DNA from: an uncultured Lachnospiraceae bacterium
Lineage (GTDB): Bacteria > Bacillota > Clostridia > Lachnospirales > Lachnospiraceae
DNA length: 39,701 bases
NCBI GenBank assembly: GCA_947626505.1
Contig: CANQSN010000012.1
Span: 1-39,701, forward strand
Reading direction: 5' to 3'
A program made the position numbers and the translations under genes. This document shows, in pieces, positions 15,533 to 22,401 of this stretch. Each line of letters opens with the position of its first letter. The stretch's first letter is position 1. Below the pieces are notes generated by a model. That model had not been told where the DNA came from. It was given only the letters and a program-made list of their open reading frames with translations, and did no database searches.

Positions 15533-17311
15533 TTACTGTTTCTTTAATATGGTGTAACAGCCATCAAGGGATTTGACTTTTTTGTAACCGCTGTTAAGGT
15601 AGGTTAGTATTTCGTCTTGGACAGTTTCTGTTTTATAGCCCTCACGAAGATCGAATATGGCGTATTCTGTTAAGTATATTTTCTGGTTTGTTAGAACCTT
15701 GTCGTCAAGCATGTAGATAACATCACGTTTAGCAAGCTTTGGCACAAAGAAGGTGGATGCGCTGACACTGCTGTCTTTTGGTATGAAGTCATACATTTCC
15801 TGTAATTCCTGACGTTGTTCTTTTTGTGTAGTATAACTTTTAAAGTAATGAACCTTACCGCTTATCTGGCTTGTAAATGCAAGTATGGTACAGATTGCGC
15901 ATAAAAGCAACTGTGCCCTTTTTGAACGCTCCGGAAGCTCAGCGGCATTTTGCAGGGCAAGGTATATAAGAAACATAAATGGAGCAAAGACATACTGGTA
16001 AAATACAGAATGCTGGTATTGGTAATCAGTCAAAAGATTTATGAATATAAATGGAAGTAACAGTATAAACCGTTTGTATTTGCGGGTTGCAAAGGGAAGC
16101 GTTAAAAGCGGCGCTAATACTGCAATTAAAAATGGTATGTTGTCTGGAAGAAAAATCTGTGTAATAAGGTATCCGGGATTAGTGAGCAGTGTGGTAAGTA
16201 TACCAATAAGCCCATTTTCATTATCTCCGGAAAGGTTAGAATAGTGGTCGGTCATAAGACCTTCGCCATTAGTTGAAAGATACCTGAAAGCAAAAAACAT
16301 CCATGCTCCGCCTATGGCAAGCAGGGAAAGCCCCTGTTTAATATTTTTTCCGGAAATCAATACATATAGCGCAAATACAATAACAAACAGTGTGGCGTCT
16401 TCTTTTACAGAGCATACCAGCAACGCAAAAAGCAACGTTCTTTTTGTGTAGCCTTTTTCAAAGCAATAAAACATTGACAGCAACAGTGGAATCAAAAATA
16501 CATTTTCATGGAAATCATAAAAGCATCCTCCAAGAGTGGCAGGGGCAAGACAATAAATTATTGCAAACATAAAGCTTTGTCTTTTTGTGAGATTAAAATG
16601 CCGGCATAAAAGCAACAGGGGATAAAATCCCACTACGATAGATAGCCCTTGTAAAACCAGCAGTGTTCCATTTGCAGGGAATATATAGTAAACAGGCAGC
16701 AGAAGGTAGTAAAACAGCGAGGTATGTACATGTAAATGTGACATAGGACCTGAACGCTCGCAGGTTGTTACCATAGAAAGGTCATTCCTCATGTTGTAAA
16801 ACATTTGCGCAAATATTCCAAAATCAAAGGTAGTGCTGCTTGAAAGCTCATAGCGGCACAGTGTAGTAATTATTATAAATGCGCCTACGCCGATAATTAA
16901 AAGCGCCAGCAAAAATGGGTAGAGCATATTGTTATATTTGCGGAAGCCTTTATGAAATACATCAAAGGAAAGACGATTTTTATAATAGTAAAATAGAAAA
17001 AACTGACAGATACAGATTCCGGCAAGAACATAAGAGTCGTTGTTCAGTGACAGAATCTTAAGGCTGTATAATGTGGAGCTTATCCATAGCGTCCATATAA
17101 CAGTGCGTGAGGTTACGCAAAAAAGCGAAATAATAATAAATATAGCGGCAAACCTTATCAAAAATATAGGGAGAGACTGCTTCTGAATATAGTCTATAGA
17201 CAGGTATTCTGTTGTTGAAAATGAATTAAATATTGATAAAATAAACCATGCTGACAGCAGTCTTGATACGATAAAATGAATTGGATTATGATGCATATAT
17301 TTAGAGTGCAT
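15533..17311 (-). CDS. DUF2079 multi-spanning membrane protein
   Basis: A 592-residue integral membrane protein. ATG at 17311 has AAGGAGA eight bases upstream on the minus strand. About 12 hydrophobic segments run from residue 10 to 480. The first extracytoplasmic loop contains STTFDFGIFAQMFYNM, the D-F-G-I-F motif typical of DUF2079, a family resembling GT-C glycosyltransferases that use lipid-linked sugars. A second loop has MSHLHVHTSLFYYLLLPVYY. The last 110 residues form a soluble domain outside the membrane, ending YKKVKSLDGCYTILKK. By family it may transfer sugars to a lipid or surface protein, which would fit the exported proteins in this region, but that is inference. It is divergent from citrate synthase. 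On the minus strand a TATAAT (17348-17343) could be its -10 box, without a clear -35. Confidence 0.88.
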   Translation of the reverse strand: MHSKYMHHNPIHFIVSRLLSAWFILSIFNSFSTTEYLSIDYIQKQSLPIFLIRFAAIFIIISLFCVTSRTVIWTLWISSTLYSLKILSLNNDSYVLAGICICQFFLFYYYKNRLSFDVFHKGFRKYNNMLYPFLLALLIIGVGAFIIITTLCRYELSSSTTFDFGIFAQMFYNMRNDLSMVTTCERSGPMSHLHVHTSLFYYLLLPVYYIFPANGTLLVLQGLSIVVGFYPLLLLCRHFNLTKRQSFMFAIIYCLAPATLGGCFYDFHENVFLIPLLLSMFYCFEKGYTKRTLLFALLVCSVKEDATLFVIVFALYVLISGKNIKQGLSLLAIGGAWMFFAFRYLSTNGEGLMTDHYSNLSGDNENGLIGILTTLLTNPGYLITQIFLPDNIPFLIAVLAPLLTLPFATRKYKRFILLLPFIFINLLTDYQYQHSVFYQYVFAPFMFLIYLALQNAAELPERSKRAQLLLCAICTILAFTSQISGKVHYFKSYTTQKEQRQELQEMYDFIPKDSSVSASTFFVPKLAKRDVIYMLDDKVLTNQKIYLTEYAIFDLREGYKTETVQDEILTYLNSGYKKVKSLDGCYTILKKQ

Positions 17312-17377
17312 TTTGTATTTTCTCCTTTTAAAATTATTACTAATTATAACACAAAAGTGTACAATTGTATGTGAAAT

Positions 17378-17406
17378 TTGAGTTATTTCAAAAAATATGT
17401 TATACT
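17378..17406 (+). promoter_or_regulatory. Sigma-A-type promoter of citrate synthase
   Basis: TTGAGT at 17378-17383 and TATACT at 17401-17406 with a 17-base spacer. The start codon is about 95 bases on, leaving room for a leader of roughly 88 bases, in which I saw no clear structure. Confidence 0.55.
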
Positions 17407-17500
17407 TGTAATGTTACTGATGTCATAAAAGATTTGTTAAAAGTATGATAGCAGATTAGGAAACTATTGGCCAGGCATTTATTAAAGAAAGGAAGGTTGG

Positions 17501-18865
17501 ATGAAAAACGACTATCAGTTTGATGAAATCGAAGAGCTTGCAAAGAAGTGTCATAAGAATAACAGTATTGATTCAAATTTGTATGCCAAGTATGATGTGA
17601 AGCGGGGATTAAGGGATATCAATGGAAAAGGTGTGCTGGCAGGACTGACAGAGGTGTCTGAGATCATTTCCTATACAGTGATGGATATGGATATGATTCC
17701 ATGTGATGGTAAGCTTTATTATCATGGAGTGGATATTCAGGATTTGGTAAAGGGTTTTATGTCGGAACGCCGATTTGGTTTTGAGGAAACAATATATTTA
17801 TTATTGTTTGGAGAGCTTCCCACAGAAACAGAGCTTGATGACTTTAAAAAGGTTTTAGTTGATATGCGGGAGCTGCCCAACGGATTTTTAAGAGATATTA
17901 TTATGAAGGCGCCAAGCAAGGATATTATGAATGCCATGAGCAGGAGCGTGCTGGCGTTATACTCATATGATGACCAGCCGAACAATACTTCTATTCAAAA
18001 TGTGCTTAACCAGTGTCTGCATTTGATTTCAGTGTTTCCAAGGCTGGCAGTTTATGCTTATCAGACATATAATCACTATTATAATGACAAGAGCCTGATT
18101 ATTCATTCCCCAGATCCGGCAAAGTCAATTGCCGAGAATATTTTATATATGTTAAGGGCGGATAACCATTATACAGAGCTGGAGGCAAGGATACTTGATT
18201 TAGCTCTGGTGCTGCATGCTGAGCATGGTGGTGGTAACAACTCTACATTTACAACGCATGTTGTTACATCTTCAGGTACAGATACTTATTCCGCAATTGC
18301 AGCCTCGCTTGGTTCATTAAAGGGACCAAAGCATGGTGGCGCCAATATAAAGGTAACGGAAATGTTTAACGATATGAAGGAAAAGGTTAAGGATTGGGAT
18401 AACGAGGATGAGATTGCCGACTATTTAAAGTCCCTGTTACATAAAGAAGCGTTTGACCGGCAGGGATTGATTTATGGAATGGGGCATGCAGTATATTCTG
18501 TTTCAGATCCGAGGGCAAGGATACTTAAGCATTGTGTAGAGGACTTGGCAAAGGAGAAGGGGCTTGATAAGGAGCTGCGCCTTTATAAATCTGTGGAGCG
18601 GCTTGCGCCGGAGATTATTGCAAGAGAGCGTAAGATATACAAGGGTGTATGTATTAATGTGGATTTTTATAGCGGATTTATCTATGATATGCTGAATTTG
18701 CCTCATGAGCTTTATACGCCTATGTTTGCAATGGCGCGTATTGCGGGGTGGAGCGCTCACCGTTTAGAGGAGCTTATTAATTCAGGTAAGATTATCCGCC
18801 CGGCCTATAAGGCAGTGTGCAAGCATAATGAGTATATACCTCTTGAAAGCAGAGATGAGGAATAA
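17501..18865 (+). CDS. gltA: Citrate synthase
   Basis: A 454-residue citrate synthase, joining oxaloacetate and acetyl-CoA to citrate in the cytoplasm. It would supply 2-oxoglutarate for glutamate synthesis in an anaerobe with a partial TCA route. ATG follows AAGGAAGG. The first 60 residues are an extra N-terminal segment, as in this Clostridia subgroup. Catalytic residues are visible: His242 in LHAEHGGGNNSTF, His329 in YGMGHAVYSVSDPRA, and Asp388 in CINVDFYSGF. KGPKHGGANIKV and RIAGWSAHRLEE are further family signatures. 2-Methylcitrate synthase is the main alternative, but nothing nearby suggests propionate use. It stands alone between its own promoter and a strong terminator. The symbol could equally be citZ. 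Confidence 0.94.
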   Translation: MKNDYQFDEIEELAKKCHKNNSIDSNLYAKYDVKRGLRDINGKGVLAGLTEVSEIISYTVMDMDMIPCDGKLYYHGVDIQDLVKGFMSERRFGFEETIYLLLFGELPTETELDDFKKVLVDMRELPNGFLRDIIMKAPSKDIMNAMSRSVLALYSYDDQPNNTSIQNVLNQCLHLISVFPRLAVYAYQTYNHYYNDKSLIIHSPDPAKSIAENILYMLRADNHYTELEARILDLALVLHAEHGGGNNSTFTTHVVTSSGTDTYSAIAASLGSLKGPKHGGANIKVTEMFNDMKEKVKDWDNEDEIADYLKSLLHKEAFDRQGLIYGMGHAVYSVSDPRARILKHCVEDLAKEKGLDKELRLYKSVERLAPEIIARERKIYKGVCINVDFYSGFIYDMLNLPHELYTPMFAMARIAGWSAHRLEELINSGKIIRPAYKAVCKHNEYIPLESRDEE

Positions 18866-18913
18866 TAATTTATATATAGAGGATTATTTGCTTAGACATA
18901 TTTAACATTTTTT

Positions 18914-18964
18914 AAGAACAATATTGTTGTATGGAAATTAGTACATCAATGTTGTTCTTTTTTT
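18914..18964 (+). terminator. Intrinsic terminator after citrate synthase
   Basis: An 18-bp stem (18914-18931 with 18942-18959, one G-T pair and one mismatch), a 10-base loop and a T-run. It separates citrate synthase from the surface-protein locus. Confidence 0.78.
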
Positions 18965-19047
18965 ATGCCGAGGTGTGAAAAATTGTCTGTTTTTAATAGA
19001 AGTTCTATGAAAGAAGTGCCAAGAAACCCAATAATACACAAGATTTA

Positions 19048-19154
19048 TTTGTGCAAAATAGTAAAATGTTATAATATGTAAAAAAATTCGACATTTTTTG
19101 TCACAAAATGACGATTTTTGCGGTTATTAATTATAGAGGGGTATTTAGATATAC
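19048..19154 (+). promoter_or_regulatory. Control region of the sigma-factor gene: -10 box and two dyads
   Basis: TATAAT at 19070-19075 could be a -10 box, with a poor -35 (TTTGTG at 19048-19053, 16-base spacer). Just downstream is an imperfect dyad, CGACATTTT (19089-19097) and AAAATGACG (19105-19113), with one mismatch. GGTAT and ATACC form a second short dyad at 19139-19154. They would lie in the leader of a transcript from this promoter and could be operators or RNA hairpins. The 18965-19047 stretch shows nothing else. Confidence 0.3.
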
Positions 19155-19196
19155 CGTAATAAAAATTATGGGTATGGCATGCATAAGGAGAAGCAC

Positions 19197-19715
19197 ATGA
19201 AAATAAGGAAAGGTTTTAAGGACGAGCTTTTCAATAAGTTTTTTGAAAAAAATGCAGATTTTGTTTATAACACTGTAAAAAATATATTAGGTAATGATGA
19301 TAGTGTAGCTGATGTAGTTCAGGAGGTATTCTTTAAATGCTGGCGGATAAAACCTGAAATCGTGGAATATTCAGAGCTGGAGCAGTTGAAATACATAAGT
19401 ATATGTGCAAAGAATATGGCCATAAATTATTATAAGAAACGGAAAAGGGAAGAGGTCATATATATTGAGGATATAATCGAAAGTGAACAAATAAAATGCC
19501 CTGATAAGGAATTATCGGGTATTCAGGTGTCAGATGCTGTTATGAAATTGCCAGGAATTTATAGAGATTTGTTTTCAATGAAATACATATATGGGCTTAG
19601 AAATAGTGAAATGGCAGAAGTATTTGGAGTAAGTGAATCAACAATCAGAAAGCGTTTACAAAGGGGAAGGAAAGTATTAGAGGATATACTGGAGGGAAAT
19701 TGGGATGAAGCATAG
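19197..19715 (+). CDS. ECF-type RNA polymerase sigma factor
   Basis: A 172-residue sigma-70-family factor of the ECF class. I chose ATG at 19197 because AAGGAG lies six bases upstream; the ATG at 19179 lies before that site. Region 2 covers about residues 15-80: FEKNADFVYNTVKNILGNDD, then SVADVVQEVFFKCWRIKPEI (the D-V-V-Q-E-V-F core-binding signature) and ISICAKNMAINYYKKRKREE. Region 4 covers about 110-165: LPGIYRDLFSMKYIYGLRN, then the helix-turn-helix MAEVFGVSESTIRKRLQRGR. The last codons overlap the next gene by 11 bases, so the two are translationally coupled, as sigma and anti-sigma genes often are. It probably directs transcription of the surface-protein genes that follow. Confidence 0.93.
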   Translation: MKIRKGFKDELFNKFFEKNADFVYNTVKNILGNDDSVADVVQEVFFKCWRIKPEIVEYSELEQLKYISICAKNMAINYYKKRKREEVIYIEDIIESEQIKCPDKELSGIQVSDAVMKLPGIYRDLFSMKYIYGLRNSEMAEVFGVSESTIRKRLQRGRKVLEDILEGNWDEA

Positions 19716-20418
19716 AATCAGTGAAAAACAATTGAGGGAAATAATGATAAATATGCCAATAACAGTAGAGTATCCCAATGAGATGGTTGAGCATCATTAT
19801 GATGAAGAATTTAAGCGTAAGCTTTTGGAAAGATGCCGCAGGGAATACAAACGCCAGTGTGCCATTAGCAGATGCAGATATATATTGGTAACAGTTACAA
19901 TAGTTGTTGTGTTTTCCTTTACTCCACCGGCAAAGGCTATCGGCAGATGGATAGTAAGCTGTGTGGTTAAGGAGGGAGCACAGCATACAGATATTTATTC
20001 TTATTCAGTGACCGGAGACGCCAGTGAATCTGAGCTTAAACCGCTTGAGGTGAATTATGTGCCAGGGGGGTTTAAGCTTACAGAGCATTTTAATGATAAC
20101 GGGTGGGAAGGTTATAGTTATGAAAAGCGGGGCGAAAAGGGGACAATTTACTTGAATGTAGATAGATTTCTAATTAGTAATAACATGGAAAGTGCATGGA
20201 ATATTGAAGGGGATAAAGAGGAGAGTATAGTGCTTAGAGGTCAGAATGTGAAGATATATTATCAGTATGTAGAATGTAACAATGCGACAAAGGTGTGGGT
20301 TCAATGGAGTGAAAATATGTACGAATATTCTGTTTCAATGAATTATTATAATTATGCTTTAGACGATAAGGATATAGATATTGAGGAAATTATAAAAGTA
20401 GCAGAAAGTCTTGACTGA
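19705..20418 (+). CDS. DUF4367 single-pass membrane protein, candidate anti-sigma factor
   Basis: A 237-residue membrane protein overlapping the sigma gene by 11 bases. Residues 1-54 are a charged cytoplasmic segment (SEKQLREIMINMPITVEYPN, then a helix FKRKLLERCRREYKRQ). Residues about 56-75 are the membrane helix (RYILVTVTIVVVFSF). The rest is extracytoplasmic and matches DUF4367: LKPLEVNYVPGGFKLTEHF, WEGYSYEKRGEKGTIYLNV, and a tail with IEEIIKVAESLD. DUF4367 proteins next to ECF sigma genes are usually thought to hold the sigma factor at the membrane and release it on an outside signal. There is no zinc-type anti-sigma (H-x3-C-x2-C) motif, so the mode of sigma binding is not evident. Confidence 0.85.
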   Translation: MKHRISEKQLREIMINMPITVEYPNEMVEHHYDEEFKRKLLERCRREYKRQCAISRCRYILVTVTIVVVFSFTPPAKAIGRWIVSCVVKEGAQHTDIYSYSVTGDASESELKPLEVNYVPGGFKLTEHFNDNGWEGYSYEKRGEKGTIYLNVDRFLISNNMESAWNIEGDKEESIVLRGQNVKIYYQYVECNNATKVWVQWSENMYEYSVSMNYYNYALDDKDIDIEEIIKVAESLD

Positions 20419-20474
20419 TGTATATAAGGCAACAGCCCTTATATAAATATAATTACGGAAGGGAGGTGAATAAG

Positions 20475-20891
20475 ATGAAGAGGTTTATTGCAATGCTTAT
20501 GATGGCAATGTTATTAATATCAGGAATCTGTCAGATACCGGCTAAGGCAATGGTAAATGAGGGGATTAGTACATGTACGGTAAATATAAATAAGATTACT
20601 GCCGGTTTAACGATTTCATCATCCGGGAAAGCAAGTATTACCGTTAATTTAGCAACAGATCAAGGCAGCCCTATAAACAATTCTATAACTGTGTATCTTA
20701 TGAAGAAAAGTGGCTCCACATGGAATACTGTCAGTACATGGACAAAATCTAGTAGTAGCAGCAGATTATCTTTCAGCACAACCAAACAGTTGTCATCCAA
20801 AGGAACCTATAAGGTAAAGGTAATTGCTAATACTCAGGTGGGCAACAGCCATGAGATGTACACGACTTATAGCTCACAGGCAACCTATTAA
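20475..20891 (+). CDS. Small secreted beta-rich protein of unknown function
   Basis: A 138-residue exported protein. ATG at 20475 follows GGGAGGTGA; the longer frame back to 20418 overlaps the previous gene and gives no signal peptide at its start. Residues 1-25 are a signal peptide (MKRFIAMLMMAMLLISGICQ), likely cut after AKA. The mature part is Ser/Thr-rich with alternating strands: STCTVNINKITAGLTISSSG, then VYLMKKSGSTWNTVSTWTKS, then GTYKVKVIANTQVGNSHEMY. This fits a small Ig-like or fibronectin-like beta sandwich of a type common among Clostridia secreted proteins, but I cannot name the family. It begins 56 bases after the DUF4367 gene and is probably in the sigma operon. It could be a signal or target of that regulator. 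No active-site motif is visible. Confidence 0.75.
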   Translation: MKRFIAMLMMAMLLISGICQIPAKAMVNEGISTCTVNINKITAGLTISSSGKASITVNLATDQGSPINNSITVYLMKKSGSTWNTVSTWTKSSSSSRLSFSTTKQLSSKGTYKVKVIANTQVGNSHEMYTTYSSQATY

Positions 20892-20942
20892 AAGGGAGCT
20901 GATTGCTAAAAAAGTATACAACGGTTAAGGCATTTGATAGTA

Positions 20943-21500
20943 AGGTAAAACACAAAGGATAAATATACATAAGCATAGTAAAGAATACAAAGAAAAAAGC
21001 CTAAAGTGGGTAAAAATACAAAAGAAAAAATATATTTAAGTGTAGAGAAGGATACAGAGGAAAAAGGCATACCTAAGCTTAGTAGACACAAAAGAGAAAG
21101 TATATTTAAGTGAAGATAAGAATACAAAGGAAAAAGCATATTGAAGTCGGGGGAACACAAAGGCGAAAGTATATTTAAGTGTAGAGAATAATACAAATGG
21201 AAAAGTTTGTCTAAGTTGGGAGTCACAAAAGAGAAGGTATATTTAGGTGTAGAGGAGAATACAGAGGAAAATCATCCCGAAGTTGGGCAAAATACAAAAG
21301 AAAAAGTATATTTAAGTAGTAAAGAAGAATGTAAATAAAAGTATACAGAAGTGGGGTAAGAAACATAAAAGAAAAGTATCTCTAAAAGGGAGTTAAGGTA
21401 CAAAAGATAATTTTTCATAAAGTGAATTAAAAGAGAATTTTCATGAAGGGAATTAATATAAAAAATAAAATGTTGAATTAAGAAGCATACAAATTAAAAA
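20943..21500 (+). repeat. Degenerate tandem array of 34-35-nt units, noncoding
   Basis: The 624-bp gap between the small secreted protein and the RHS/LRR protein is filled by about 15 degenerate copies of a purine-rich unit. The units alternate between form A (ACACAAAAGAGAAAGTATAT then TTAAGTGTAGAGA) and form B (AATACAGAGGAAAAAGCATA then CCTAAGTTGGGGA), making a 68-69-nt higher-order period. The period is seen at c21086/21155/21224/21293. Copies decay towards 21400-21500 and the last runs into the ribosome binding site of the next gene. The plus strand has stops in all frames, so it is not coding. The minus strand holds one 106-codon ORF in the array, rejected as an effect of the 69-nt period. 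Nothing else is visible here: no clear terminator, no T-run hairpin. Confidence 0.8.
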
Positions 21501-21515
21501 CAAAGGAGACCGTCT

Positions 21516-22379
21516 ATGAAGAGAAAGTATTTATTAATAATTTTTGCAGTATTTGTAATAATGATGTTTTGTGTTATTGAGGCGGCAGGAGAGCAGTATT
21601 CCTATGATGATATGGGAAGGGTGACGAAGGTTACATATGAAAATGGAGATATGGTGGAATATGAATATGACAGCAATGGAAATATAAAAAGCATAAAGAA
21701 TAAAAAAAGCAGCGAATCGCAGGGAGGCAATATAGAAGAAAAGCCGGGGGATACAGATAAGGACAAGGGTGGAACAACAGAGAATCCGGGTGGCCAGGAA
21801 GGGGAAGCAGGTAATACGGGGCAGAATCCGGGTGGAGAAGGCAGTACAGGAGAAAATCCGGGAGGCACAGGGCAGGTACAGGGAAACAGCACTGAAGCAG
21901 AACAAACCCCAGGTGGGACAGCAGGGCAGAATAACACAGTAAAACAATCAGAGGAAGAGCAGAAGAGCATTCTTGAAAAGGCAGCAGAATGGGTGGACAG
22001 TAAAATAAATGACACCTCTAAGTTAAAAAAGGGAGAGGTATATGAAAAGGGGAAGTTTAAGTACAAGGTAACAAGTGTAAAGAAACGCACAGTAAAAGTA
22101 GTAGGTGTAACAAAGAAAAAGAAACGCACTTATACAATACCAAAGAAGGTAAGAATAGAAGGCTGTACGCTTAAGGTAACCGCAGTCGGTGCCAATGTAT
22201 TCAAGGGCTGTAAAAAATGCAAAACCATAAAAATAAAAAGCAAGACAATAAAAAGCATAAGCAAGAAAGCATTTAGCGGATTAAAAAAGGCAAAGGTAAA
22301 GGTGCCAAGGTCAAAGTATAAGGCATACAAAAAAATGATAAAGAAAAAAGGAATTACTGTAAAGAAGCTGTTATTTTAG
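21516..22379 (+). CDS. Exported chimera: one RHS/YD repeat, Gly/Pro linker, LRR_5-like C-terminus
   Basis: A 287-residue exported protein. ATG follows AAAGGAG at nine bases. Residues 1-24 are a signal peptide (YLLIIFAVFVIMMF core). Residues 27-60 are a single RHS unit of two YD motifs, YSYDDMGRVTKVTYENG and VEYEYDSNGNIKSI. Residues 61-about 165 are a low-complexity Gly/Glu/Pro/Asn linker with repeated ENPGG/QNPGG. From about 175 to the end is a Lys-rich module related to LRR_5 (BspA-like) repeats: YTIPKKVRIEGCTLKVTAVG, NVFKGCKKCKTIKIKS and SKKAFSGLKKAKVKVPRSKY. The same module ends the next gene's product. So this small protein joins features of both giant neighbours. It may be an adaptor or a decayed duplicate; function is unknown. 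Confidence 0.85.
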   Translation: MKRKYLLIIFAVFVIMMFCVIEAAGEQYSYDDMGRVTKVTYENGDMVEYEYDSNGNIKSIKNKKSSESQGGNIEEKPGDTDKDKGGTTENPGGQEGEAGNTGQNPGGEGSTGENPGGTGQVQGNSTEAEQTPGGTAGQNNTVKQSEEEQKSILEKAAEWVDSKINDTSKLKKGEVYEKGKFKYKVTSVKKRTVKVVGVTKKKKRTYTIPKKVRIEGCTLKVTAVGANVFKGCKKCKTIKIKSKTIKSISKKAFSGLKKAKVKVPRSKYKAYKKMIKKKGITVKKLLF

Positions 22380-22401
22380 AAGGTTTCAGGGGGAGAAATA
22401 T

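Noticed and set aside
19179-19196. Start of the sigma factor at the first ATG
   Set aside because: The AAGGAG site at 19185-19190 lies after this ATG and fits the ATG at 19197.
20906-21226. A minus-strand ORF of 106 codons with a 23-residue repeat
   Set aside because: The repeat reflects the 69-nt DNA period; the ORF has no ribosome binding site and covers only part of the array.
20943-21500. CRISPR array
   Set aside because: The 34-35-nt units are joined without unique spacers, are degenerate, and no cas genes are present.
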